Origin: Halochromatium sp.
GTDB lineage: Bacteria > Pseudomonadota > Gammaproteobacteria > Chromatiales > Chromatiaceae
Assembly (NCBI GenBank): GCA_010912705.1
Contig: POWB01000005.1
Coordinates: 58,501 to 122,500, forward strand
DNA length: 64,000 bases
Reading direction: 5' to 3'
Both the position numbers and the translations under genes were made by a program. The notes below the pieces were generated by a model, which had not been told where the DNA came from, made no database searches, and saw only the letters and a list, made by a program, of their open reading frames with translations. This document shows, one piece after another, positions 9,898 to 19,000 of this stretch (positions within the stretch are counted from its first letter, which is position 1; every line of letters begins with the position of its first letter).

Positions 9898-12075
9898 ATG
9901 ATTCTGCGCGTCGGCCTGCTAGCGATGCTGGCAACATCGGTCAAGCTCGTGGCTGCACCCGGACCAGGATTCGATGAGCCCGAAGCCCCTCAACAGATCG
10001 AGATTGGTGTCCTCAGCCACCGTGGCAATCGCCTCACCCAGCAGCAATGGGGTGCCACCGCTGACTATTTGACCCAGGCGCTGCCGCGCCACTGCTTTCG
10101 CATCATGCCGCTCGCCTTCAACGAGGTCGAAGACGCAGTGGCTAGCGGTCGTATCCAATTCTTGCTGGTCAATCCCGGCATGTACGTCGACCTCGAAGTC
10201 CGTCACCGCATCTCACGCATCGCGACCATTCGCAACGGCTCCGGCGGTCAAGCCCGCAACCGCTTTGGCGGCCTGATCTTCACCCGCGCCGACCGCGACG
10301 ACATTGCCGAGCTCGCCGATCTGCGCGGCAAGCGCTTGCTCGCCGTGGACCCTCATTCACTGGGCGGCTTCCTGATGCAGCTCGATGTCTTGCAACGTCA
10401 GGGGATCGCAGTACCCCGGTCACTCGCAGCGCTCGACTTCGCCGGCATCCACGATGCCGTGGTGCTCGCGGTGCGCGATGGCCTGGCCGATGTCGGCTTG
10501 GTGCGCACCGACATCCTCGAGCGCATGGCCATCCAGGGGATCATCGAACACTCGGATTTCCGTGTGCTCGCCCCCCGCAGCGTCCCTAACTTCCCACTCC
10601 TGCTCAGCACCCCGCTGTATCCTGAATGGCCCTTCAGCACCCTGCAAAGCACACCCAATGCACTGGCTCAGCAAGTCGCCATCGCGCTGCTGCAGATGCC
10701 AACGGACGCCGCCGCAGCCCTAGCTGGTGGCTACACCGGCTGGACCGTTCCGCTGGACTACCAGCCCGTGCATCAGCTCCTGCAGGCGCTGCATCGCCCA
10801 CCCTACGATCATCCTGAGGCCTTTACCTTGATCGACGCCATGCGGCGCTACTGGCCGGCCGTCGTCCTCAGTCTGCTGGCGTTGCTGCTGTTACTCATCC
10901 TGGCCGGCCGACTCCAGACCCTTAACGCGCGCCTCAACCGCGCCAAATCGCGACTCGAGCAACGTCAAGAGCTGATCCTCAACTCAGTGGCCGAGGGTAT
11001 CTACGGCGTCGATCTCTGTGGCAGAACCACCTTCATCAACAAGGCCGCTGAGCGCATGACCGGCTGGGACCAGCATCAGCTCATCGGCTGCAATCAGCAT
11101 CAGGTGCTACACCATCAGCATCGCGACGACGCATTCCTGCGCACCGAGGAAGACTGCCCGGTCTATGCCACCTTCCGCGACCAGCAGGCTCGGTTCGTTG
11201 AGGACGACCTATTCTGGCGTCGCGATGGCTCCTGCTTTCCAGTCGAGTACAGCACCACGCCGATTCGCGATGAGCGCGGCAAGACCGTTGGCAGCGTCGT
11301 CGTCTTTCGCGACACCACCGAGCGCCGCGATACCGCCGCACGCATTCAGCGCTTGCAGACCGAGCAAGCGCGAGTCGCACGGTTAAGCACACTCGGGGAG
11401 ATGGCCTCGGGCATTGCCCATGAGCTAAACCAGCCGCTGACCGCGATCTCGACCAATGCACGCGCCAGTATTCGACTGATCGAGAACGGCCGCGGCACGC
11501 TCGAATGTTGCAGCCAGGTGATGACTAAGATCGCCGACCAGGCCGAGCGCGCCGGCGAGATCATCCGCCACATCCGGCGCTTCGTGCGCAAGGAAGAGCC
11601 AGAAACGTCCCCGGTTGCGGTCGCCGACCTATTCGACACCGTACTCGTGCTATTACATCAAGAGGCACGCCAACACGCAGTCGAGATCCAGTGCGAGATC
11701 AGCCCTAAGGTTGACAAGGTCTTGGTGCAGCGAACACAGATTGAGCAGGTCATTTTGAACCTGGCGCGCAACGCCATCGAGGCGATGGCCGAGACGCCAG
11801 GGCCACATCAGCTCAGGCTACTGGCACAGCCGCGCGAGCCTGAGTCCAACACCGAGCCGAGCGCTCGCACCATCATTCGCGTCGAGGATAGCGGGCCTGG
11901 GATCGCTGACAGCATTCAAGGTCGTCTATTCGAGCCATTCACCACCACGAAGGCGCGCGGTCTAGGTCTTGGCCTCTCGATCAGCGCCGGCATTGTCGAG
12001 ACCCATGGCGGTAAGCTAGTGTTATCCGAAACCGAGTCCGGCGCCTGTTTTGAATTTTGTCTTCCAAGCCTATGA
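9898..12075 (+). CDS. Hybrid periplasmic-sensor histidine kinase (TtrS/ThsS-like architecture)
   Basis: Membrane sensor kinase of about 725 residues. A signal-anchor MILRVGLLAMLATSVKLVAA is followed by a periplasmic PhnD-like substrate-binding domain (IEIGVLSHRGN, FLLVNPGMYVDLE and LRGKRLLAVDPHSLGGFLMQ). A second helix (VVLSLLALLLLLILAG, residue about 322) leads to a PAS domain, a HisKA domain with phospho-acceptor GIAHELNQPLTAIS, and an ATPase domain (NLARNAIEAM, DSGPGIADS, GLGLGLSISAG). An upstream in-frame ATG at 9706 would add 64 residues before the signal and is less likely. The layout matches tetrathionate (TtrS) and thiosulfate (ThsS) sensors. Its place between soxB and soxX suggests a sulfur-compound ligand, which is inference. 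Confidence 0.88.
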   Translation: MILRVGLLAMLATSVKLVAAPGPGFDEPEAPQQIEIGVLSHRGNRLTQQQWGATADYLTQALPRHCFRIMPLAFNEVEDAVASGRIQFLLVNPGMYVDLEVRHRISRIATIRNGSGGQARNRFGGLIFTRADRDDIAELADLRGKRLLAVDPHSLGGFLMQLDVLQRQGIAVPRSLAALDFAGIHDAVVLAVRDGLADVGLVRTDILERMAIQGIIEHSDFRVLAPRSVPNFPLLLSTPLYPEWPFSTLQSTPNALAQQVAIALLQMPTDAAAALAGGYTGWTVPLDYQPVHQLLQALHRPPYDHPEAFTLIDAMRRYWPAVVLSLLALLLLLILAGRLQTLNARLNRAKSRLEQRQELILNSVAEGIYGVDLCGRTTFINKAAERMTGWDQHQLIGCNQHQVLHHQHRDDAFLRTEEDCPVYATFRDQQARFVEDDLFWRRDGSCFPVEYSTTPIRDERGKTVGSVVVFRDTTERRDTAARIQRLQTEQARVARLSTLGEMASGIAHELNQPLTAISTNARASIRLIENGRGTLECCSQVMTKIADQAERAGEIIRHIRRFVRKEEPETSPVAVADLFDTVLVLLHQEARQHAVEIQCEISPKVDKVLVQRTQIEQVILNLARNAIEAMAETPGPHQLRLLAQPREPESNTEPSARTIIRVEDSGPGIADSIQGRLFEPFTTTKARGLGLGLSISAGIVETHGGKLVLSETESGACFEFCLPSL

Positions 12076-12719
12076 ACACTGACCCCACCGTCTTTATCGT
12101 TGACGACGATGATGAGGTTCGGGCGGCCATTGGTCTGCTGATGGAATCGGTCGGCCTTGAGGTCCGTACCTATGACTCGGCGCAAGCCTTCCTCGATGAC
12201 TTCGATCCCGAACGCCCAGGCTGCCTGGTCTTGGATGTACGAATGCGCGGCATGAGCGGCATCGAGCTGCAGTCGCATCTGGCCACCGCGCCAATCCACC
12301 CGCCGATCGTGATCATCACTGGCCATGGTGACGTGCCCATGGCCGTGCGTGCGGTCCAGGCCGGCGCCGTTGACTTCCTCGAGAAGCCGTTCAACGACCA
12401 AGCCTTGCTCGATGCAGTGCATCGCGCCTTCAGCGTTGATGCGCGCCGACGCGGCATCGCGATGCGCCGGGCCGAGGTCAATCAACGACTCGAGCGTCTG
12501 ACCCCGCGCGAGCGCGAGATCCTTGAGCAGATCGTTGCCGGCAAGCGCAACAAGGTCATCGCTGCTGACCTTAACATCAGCCAATCGACGGTCGAAGCAC
12601 ACCGGGCTAAGGTGATGGACAAGCTCGGAGCCCGTTCCTTATCCGAGCTCATGCGCCTGATGCTGAGCGATCAAGCGACCGCAGAGGAGCCCCAAGAAAA
12701 CCTGCAAATGCCAGGGTAA
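12072..12719 (+). CDS. FixJ/TtrR-type response regulator
   Basis: Cognate regulator of the preceding kinase; the start overlaps the kinase stop as ATGA, showing translational coupling. The 215-residue protein has a receiver domain (VFIVDDDDEVRAAIG acidic pocket, phospho-acceptor in LVLDVRMRGMSG, conserved VDFLEKPFND with Lys) and a C-terminal LuxR/FixJ helix-turn-helix (LTPREREILEQIVAGKRNKV, then STVEAHRAKVMDKL). It probably activates transcription of the adjacent sox genes in response to the sensed compound; this is inferred from position only. Two direct copies of a CCAGGGTAAAAA unit overlap and follow its stop codon. Confidence 0.92.
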   Translation: MNTDPTVFIVDDDDEVRAAIGLLMESVGLEVRTYDSAQAFLDDFDPERPGCLVLDVRMRGMSGIELQSHLATAPIHPPIVIITGHGDVPMAVRAVQAGAVDFLEKPFNDQALLDAVHRAFSVDARRRGIAMRRAEVNQRLERLTPREREILEQIVAGKRNKVIAADLNISQSTVEAHRAKVMDKLGARSLSELMRLMLSDQATAEEPQENLQMPG

Positions 12720-13084
12720 AAACCAGGGTAAAAACCGGAATTTCTTGACCACAGACGCATCCTAATCATGGATTTGGCCAAGCAATGATATTACGCAAGG
12801 TTGCGTTTCAAACTGTCTTTCGTCAGTATCCGGGGTCCGGTACCCGTGCGGCAATGCCAGCTATCTGCTCGTCATCATGGCGGTCGCTCACTGCGATCGC
12901 TCACTGTCATAGCGGCATTGCACCACGCAGCGTCACGGATGCTATGCCAGGTCCGGACGACGCTCGACTTGCTCTATAACGAGTACTAGAGACAGGGCCA
13001 GAAAATAGAACGAGGCCCAAGGTGACGACAATGCACCGCGGGCCAGATGATGATCAGAACCAGCCATCGAATAGGAGGCACCCT
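12720..13084. promoter_or_regulatory. Region upstream of soxX, no gene seen
   Basis: A 365-base gap without a credible coding sequence; short frames here lack family features. It likely holds the soxXAKL promoter. An imperfect tandem repeat (CGGTCGCTCACTG then CGATCGCTCACTG) lies at about 12882-12907 and could be a regulator binding site. No perfect operator or sigma-54 element was recognised. Confidence 0.35.
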
Positions 13085-13459
13085 ATGCTGTTAGCCAGCC
13101 CCCAGCTTCGCGGCGCTGCCGCAGTCCTTTCCATCAGCCTGCTCGGCGCCCCAGCCGTCGCTGATATGCCCAACATCGACCTGAACGGCAATGTTGATGC
13201 CGGCAAAGAGGTCGCCCTGACCCGCGCCAAAGGCAACTGCATTGCCTGCCACTTGATCCCAGGCGGTGACTCACCTGGCGCCATCGGCCCGGCGCTTGTC
13301 GCCATCCAAACCCGCTACTCCAGTAAGGCCGACCTCGCCCAGCAGATTTGGGACCCCACGGTCAAGAATCCGGATGTCGTGATGCCGCCCTTTGGTAAGC
13401 ATGGTGTCCTCAATAACCAGGAATTCGTTGACGTCGTCGAGTACATCTGGTCGCTGTAA
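13085..13459 (+). CDS. soxX: SoxX, monoheme cytochrome c of the SoxAX complex
   Basis: Periplasmic cytochrome c subunit that partners SoxA in attaching thiosulfate to the SoxYZ carrier and receives the released electrons. The 124-residue precursor starts after a strong AGGAGG site and has a cleavable signal ending PAVAD. The heme site is GNCIACHLIPGGDSPGAIGP and the distal Met is in VVMPPFGKHG. The C-terminus FVDVVEYIWSL is typical. Longer in-frame starts upstream would disrupt the signal peptide. First gene of soxX-soxA-soxK-soxL. Confidence 0.96.
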   Translation: MLLASPQLRGAAAVLSISLLGAPAVADMPNIDLNGNVDAGKEVALTRAKGNCIACHLIPGGDSPGAIGPALVAIQTRYSSKADLAQQIWDPTVKNPDVVMPPFGKHGVLNNQEFVDVVEYIWSL

Positions 13460-13528
13460 ACCGATCGCTTGGCCCCGCGAGCACAAGCCTATCCCCGCAT
13501 CGATGCATTGCCCGGAGGCATAGTCACA

Positions 13529-14368
13529 ATGAATAAGACCCTAACCACCATCACTGCGCTCGGCATCAGCTGCCTGGCTGCTGCGCCGATCATCGCCAGC
13601 ACCCCGACCGAAGACCAAGCCGCGTGGCAAGCCTACTTCCAAGAACGCTTCCCGCAGGTGCCGAAAGACGACTTCGTCAACGGCGTCTATTCGATCGACC
13701 CGGTCGGTCGCGAGAACTGGGAGGCCATCGAAGAATTCCCACCTTATGAGGCTGCCATCTCTGACGGCGAGGAGATGTGGAATACCCCCTTCGCCAATGG
13801 CAAGACCTACGCGGATTGCTTCCCTGACGGACCCGGCGTGGCGGGCAAGTACCCGCACTGGGATAAGGAGCGCGGCATGGTCGTCACCCTGCCGCTAGCG
13901 ATCAACGAATGCCGTGAGGCCAATGCCGAGAAGCCGTTAAAGTACAAGAAAGGTCCGATCGCCGACCTGCTCGCCTATATGACCTACGAGTCGCGCGGCG
14001 GGGTCGTGAACGTCGAGATTCCGGAAGACGACCCACGCGCCCTTGCCGCCTATGAGGCCGGCAAGCAGTTCTACTTCGCGCGTCGTGGTCAGCTGAACTT
14101 CTCTTGTGCAAGCTGCCACGTAGGTAACTCCGGCACCACGCTGCGCACCGAGATCCTGAGCCCAGCCCTTGGCCACACCACGCACTTCCCGGTCTACCGC
14201 TCCAAGTGGGGCGAGATGGGTACGCTGCACCGCCGGTACTCCGGCTGCAATAAGCAGGTTCGTGCCAAGCCGTTCCCGGCTCAGGGCGAGGAATATCGCA
14301 ACCTCGAGTACTTCATGACCTACATGAATAACGGCCTCGAGCTAAACGGCCCCGGTGCTCGCAAATAA
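13529..14368 (+). CDS. soxA: SoxA, monoheme type, of the SoxAX complex
   Basis: Catalytic cytochrome of SoxAX, which forms the thiosulfate conjugate with SoxY. The 279-residue precursor starts at ATG 13529 behind a GGAGG site and has a signal peptide ending IIAS. Only the C-terminal heme site is present (SCASCHVGNSG); the N-terminal site of diheme SoxA is reduced to YADCFPDGPG, so this is the monoheme class. The active-site cysteine that carries the persulfide is in RRYSGCNKQVRAKPF. Monoheme SoxA is commonly found together with SoxK, as here. Confidence 0.96.
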   Translation: MNKTLTTITALGISCLAAAPIIASTPTEDQAAWQAYFQERFPQVPKDDFVNGVYSIDPVGRENWEAIEEFPPYEAAISDGEEMWNTPFANGKTYADCFPDGPGVAGKYPHWDKERGMVVTLPLAINECREANAEKPLKYKKGPIADLLAYMTYESRGGVVNVEIPEDDPRALAAYEAGKQFYFARRGQLNFSCASCHVGNSGTTLRTEILSPALGHTTHFPVYRSKWGEMGTLHRRYSGCNKQVRAKPFPAQGEEYRNLEYFMTYMNNGLELNGPGARK

Positions 14369-14479
14369 GCCAGCGCAACAGATCGCAATAACGAAACGAT
14401 GGCCTGCCCGGTAGGCTTGCGGCATGCTTCCGCAGCCAGGGGTCAGGCCATCTAAGCGCACGAGAGGAGTTGAATTTGT

Positions 14480-15037
14480 ATGAAGACGCGTCGTTTTTCC
14501 ACCCGCCTTATCGCCGTCGCGCTGATGGTACTGATCCCAGCGACCGCCTCCTGGGCCACCACGCGCGACGAGGCTGAAGCCGCCATCGCGGAAGCCAAAG
14601 AGCTGCGTGAGAAGGCCGTCGCCGCAGGCGTCGAAGACAGCCTCGCCAGCGATATGATCGAACAGGCGGAATCCCTTTTGCCCTCGCGTCAGTACACACG
14701 TGCTCAGCAATATGCCTATTGGGCCATGCGCCAAGACGAGTTCGCCATGCAGCTCGCCTCCGGTGAGGTTCAGGTCGAGGATGACAAGGCTGCCGCAGCG
14801 GAATCCATGATCGCCGCTGCCGAAGCCGCACGCGAGAAAGCCGATGCCGTTGGCGGCGAATGGCGCGATGTGGCTGACATGATCAAGAGCGCCAAGACCT
14901 TCCTCGGCGCGGGCGAGTTTGATCAAGCGATTCAAGCCGCTAGTGCGGCAAAGTTCCAGGCGGAGCGAGGCTATGAGCAGGCCATGGGAGAGAAGGATGC
15001 CGATATGCCTATTTACATGCGCGAAGCGGCCAACTAG
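14480..15037 (+). CDS. soxK: SoxK / SoxAX-binding protein (SAXB) with internal duplication
   Basis: Secreted helical protein of 185 residues located where SoxK sits in soxXAKL clusters; SAXB proteins bind SoxAX and raise its activity. A signal peptide ends in ATASWA. The mature part consists of two copies of a unit of about 62 residues: EAAIAEAKELREKAVAAG (residues about 36-53) matches ESMIAAAEAAREKADAVG (about 107-124). Each is followed by a DMI...A..L segment and a Q-rich helix. It reads like tandem helical hairpins. The assignment rests on position and composition more than on unique motifs. Confidence 0.82.
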   Translation: MKTRRFSTRLIAVALMVLIPATASWATTRDEAEAAIAEAKELREKAVAAGVEDSLASDMIEQAESLLPSRQYTRAQQYAYWAMRQDEFAMQLASGEVQVEDDKAAAAESMIAAAEAAREKADAVGGEWRDVADMIKSAKTFLGAGEFDQAIQAASAAKFQAERGYEQAMGEKDADMPIYMREAAN

Positions 15038-15111
15038 CCCATCTTTAGGCCAAGACAACCGACGGCCAGGCTGCAGCCGACCATTTTCCGCCCGAGAGAG
15101 GAGAGTCATTG

Positions 15112-15777
15112 ATGAACTTGCGTACTACACTGATCGCCGCCCCCCTACTGTTGATCGGCACCAGCGCACTCGGCGCCGATAATAAGATCGCGCCGATGAT
15201 CGAGAGCGTCGACGTCACCCACAATGGCGAGACGGTGACCGTGACCCGCGGCCACGATCGCAATGCGACCTTGCCCGAGATCTTCCAGAAGACAGACCGC
15301 GGCTGCCCGCCCTTCTGCGTGCAGCCGATGCAAGCTGTCCCTGGGGTCGACACCGTCGGTGAGCTTGAGGTGCTCGACTATCTGCACCGCATCCATCAAG
15401 GCGACGAATCGATCATGGTCATCGATTCACGCACCCCAGATTGGGTCATGCGCGGCACTATCCCTGGATCGGTGAATATCCCCTGGACCAAGATCAACAC
15501 CGACAGCGCTGGCACCTTCGAGACCCCTGGCGAAGCCGACACCTTCGTGCATATCCTGGCTGACGAGTTCGGTGCCAACCAGAACCCGCAGACCGGTGCA
15601 TGGACCTTCGACGAGGCCAAGACACTGGTGCTCTTCTGCAACGGCATCTGGTGCCCGCAGTCGACCGCTAATATTAAGACCTTGGTCGAATACGGGTACC
15701 CCGTATACAAGATCAAGTGGTATCGAGGCGGCATGCAGGACTGGGTCAGCGTTGGCCTGACCTCCGTCAAGCCCTAG
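15112..15777 (+). CDS. soxL: SoxL, periplasmic rhodanese
   Basis: Secreted sulfurtransferase-like protein at the end of the sox operon. It begins MNLRTTLIAAPLLLIGTSAL, a signal peptide, after a GAGAGGAGAG ribosome binding site. A Cys-pair segment RGCPPFCVQPMQAVPGVDTV precedes a rhodanese domain (IMVIDSRTPDWVMRGTIPGS). The active-site loop is LVLFCNGIWCPQSTANIKTL, where the first Cys would carry the persulfide. SoxL is thought to aid recycling of the SoxYZ carrier. A strong terminator follows 58 bases after the stop. Confidence 0.92.
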   Translation: MNLRTTLIAAPLLLIGTSALGADNKIAPMIESVDVTHNGETVTVTRGHDRNATLPEIFQKTDRGCPPFCVQPMQAVPGVDTVGELEVLDYLHRIHQGDESIMVIDSRTPDWVMRGTIPGSVNIPWTKINTDSAGTFETPGEADTFVHILADEFGANQNPQTGAWTFDEAKTLVLFCNGIWCPQSTANIKTLVEYGYPVYKIKWYRGGMQDWVSVGLTSVKP

Positions 15778-15835
15778 CTCTGGCCGTTAAGCCCAGCTCA
15801 GCTCGCCCTGAGTCTGAGGGGAGCTAGCGTTACTC

Positions 15836-15868
15836 AAAGCGCCGACGTCTTCGTCGGCGCTTTTTTAT
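15836..15868 (+). terminator. Rho-independent terminator of the sox operon
   Basis: A 12-base-pair stem, AAAGCGCCGACG and CGTCGGCGCTTT, closes a TCTT loop and runs into a T-rich tail. It lies just after soxL and before ppsA, so it separates the two transcription units. Confidence 0.92.
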
Positions 15869-16045
15869 TGCTGGTCCAGAAAGCGGACTCGATCAGCGAT
15901 CGAGTCTCGCAATCACCAGCACTGCGCTGAAGTTGAGCACTAGACCGAGCTTGAGGCTAAAGTCGGCAAATTGATGCACCGCACAAAAAATGCCTACCTG
16001 ATCGTTTATAGTGTTTTGTTTTTCGATCCAGAGGCACCGAGAGCA

Positions 16046-19000
16046 ATGACCGATTATGTGCGTTGGCTGAGCGACTTAGGGATGGGGGACGTGGGCGTCG
16101 TCGGCGGCAAGAACGCCTCGCTTGGCGAGATGATCCAACATCTCACCCAGCTTGGGGTGCTTGTCCCCGGTGGCTTCGCGACCACCGCGCAGGCCTACCG
16201 CGACTTCTTGGCCGTTGATGGCCTGGCCGAGCGCATCGCCGCTGAGCTGGACGCCCTCGATGTCGATGACATCGCCGCGCTCAGCGCCGCCGGCCCGCGC
16301 ATCCGCGGCTGGATCATCGAGCAGCCGTTCCAGCCCGAGCTCGACCAAGCCATCGAACAGGCCTACGCTGCCCTCGCCGAAAACATCGAGAACGCCGCCG
16401 ATGCGACCTGGGCGGTGCGCTCCTCTGCCACCGCCGAGGATCTGCCCGATGCCTCCTTCGCTGGTCAACAAGAGACCTTCCTGAATATCCACGGTCTTGA
16501 CAACGTCAAGCGCGCCATCAAGGAGGTCTTCGCCTCGCTCTATAACGACCGCGCCATCTCCTATCGCGTACACAAGGGCTTCACCCACGCCGATGTTGCA
16601 CTCTCGGCCGGCATCCAACGCATGGTGCGCAGCGACCTGGCCGCCAGCGGTGTGATGTTCACCCTCGACACCGAATCCGGCTTCAACGATGCCGTCTTCA
16701 TCACCGCCAGCGTCGGCCTCGGCGAGATGGTGGTCCAAGGCGCGGTCAACCCCGACGAATTCTACGTGCACAAGCCCACACTCGCGGCCGGGCGCCCCGC
16801 CATCCTGCGTCGCACCGTTGGCGACAAGGCCATGCGCATGGTCTTTGCTGAGCCCGGCAGCCGCGAGCCGGTGCGCACCGAGCAAACGCCGATGGCCGAG
16901 CGCCAACAGTTCTCCATCAGCGATGCCGAGATCGAGGCGCTGGCCAAGCAGGCGGTGCTAATCGAACAGCACTACCAGCGCCCGATGGACATCGAATGGG
17001 CCAAAGACGGCCTCGACGGCAAGCTCTACATCGTTCAGGCGCGCCCGGAGACGGTACAGAGCCGCAGCGGCCAGGTGGTCGAGCGCTATCGGCTGCAGGA
17101 GAGCGGTGGCCAGGTCATCGCCACCGGGCGCAGCATCGGCGGGCGCATCGGTGCCGGCAAGGCACGAGTCGTCGAATCGATCCGCGACATGGAGCATGTC
17201 CAGGCCGGCGATGTGCTGATCACCGACATGACCGACCCCGACTGGGAGCCGGTGATGAAGCGCGCCGCGGCCATTGTCACCAACCGTGGCGGGCGCACCT
17301 GCTTTTCCGGCGAGACGCAACTGCTGACCAACCAGGGCTTCATGACCTTTGCCGAGGTACATGAACAGGGCCATGAGGGCCTGAGCGTTCCGGCACTCAA
17401 TCGCGACACGCTGAAGATCGAGTGGAAGCCGGTGCTGGCAACCCTGTGCAAGGAGGCCAACAGCATCGAGGTCGAGATCTCGCAAACAGGGCGCATGCAA
17501 GGCAACACCCTGCGCCTGACGCCGGATCACAAGATGCTCAATCTGCGCGATGCCGCGCTGGTCGACACGGCGATTGAAGACATGCTCGGCGCCGAGGAAT
17601 CCCTGCTGCTCGCGCAACAGCTGCCCGCGCTCTCGGCATCGACCGATAAAGAACGCTCCATGGCCTACCTGCTCGGTGGCCTGATGAGCGATGGCCATCT
17701 GTATTTGTCTGCCACCCATGGCGAAGTGACCTTCATCCAGAAGCCGACTGAACTCAAGGCGCAGTTCATCGCGCGCATGAACGAAGCGCTGCTCAGCAAC
17801 TACGGCAAGGCCTTTAAGGTCTCGGTCAAAAAACAATCACAAGGCCTGATTCGCGGCATGCCCGCGATTGGCCAGGCCAATGCCTATCGCTGCTATTCCA
17901 AGTCGATCGCAACCGCGCTGCGCCAAGAACAGGACGACATCGTCACCACGCTGCTGAAAAGCGATACCGAGCTCGCCTGCCATTTCCTTGCCGGGCTGAT
18001 CGATGGCGATGGCAGCTTCCAAAAGGGTCGCGTCAACCTCTATGTCTCCGGTGCAGAGACCCTGCAAGCGGTAATCGTCGCCTGTCTGCGCCTGGGCACG
18101 GTGCCGCAGGTGACAACCAATCGCAGCATCTACAACGTGCAGATCGTCGAGCAGTTGGATCGCATCGGACGCTATACCCAACGCGTGCACTGTCACGACA
18201 CGCGCCAAGTCGGCAGTCGCTTCTTCAATGCGCGCCAGCTGTTCGGCGCGGCCCCAGCGTTCAGCTCCGACCTCAACAACCGCGCGCGCAAGAATCTTCT
18301 GATCGACGAGCAGGCCTTGGCCGACTGCGGCCCTCGGCTGCCCTCGGCGCTTGCCGCCTCGGTGCAGCACCTGCTCGATTCGGATATTCGTCAGGCGCGG
18401 GTCACTGCTACGGGCCAGGCAAGGACGGAACCGGTCTACAACATCACGGTCGCCGATCATCACAACTACATCGTCTTCAGCAATCGCTACAGCCCAGTGC
18501 TGGTCAATAACTGCCACGCCGCAATCATTGCCCGTGAATTAGGCGTTCCAGCAGTGGTCGGCTGCAACGATGCGACCGATAAGATCGCCGATGGCCAAGC
18601 CGTCACGGTCTCCTGTGCCGAGGGCGATACCGGTTACATCTATGACGGCGAGCTTGCATTCGAGCATAAGGTGATCGAGCTCGAGAAGATGCCCGAGGTA
18701 CCGGTCAAGGTGATGATGAACGTCGGCAACCCGGAGCGCGCCTTCGGCTTCGCCTCGATCCCGAATGCCGGCGTGGGGCTGGCTCGACTCGAGTTCATCA
18801 TCAACAATAGCATCGGCATCCATCCGAAGGCGTTGTTGGAATTCGATCAGCTGCCCGATGACCTCAAGGCCGAGATCACGCCGCGTATCGCCGCTTATCC
18901 GAGCCCGCGTGAGTTCTTCGTCATGCGCCTCGCCGAAGGGATCGCCACACTGGCGGCGACCTTTGCACCGAATCCGGTCATCATCCGCATGTCGGACTTC

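Noticed and set aside
16076..16906. 276-codon frame on the minus strand inside ppsA
   Set aside because: Antisense shadow of a strongly conserved enzyme with biased third positions; no independent support.
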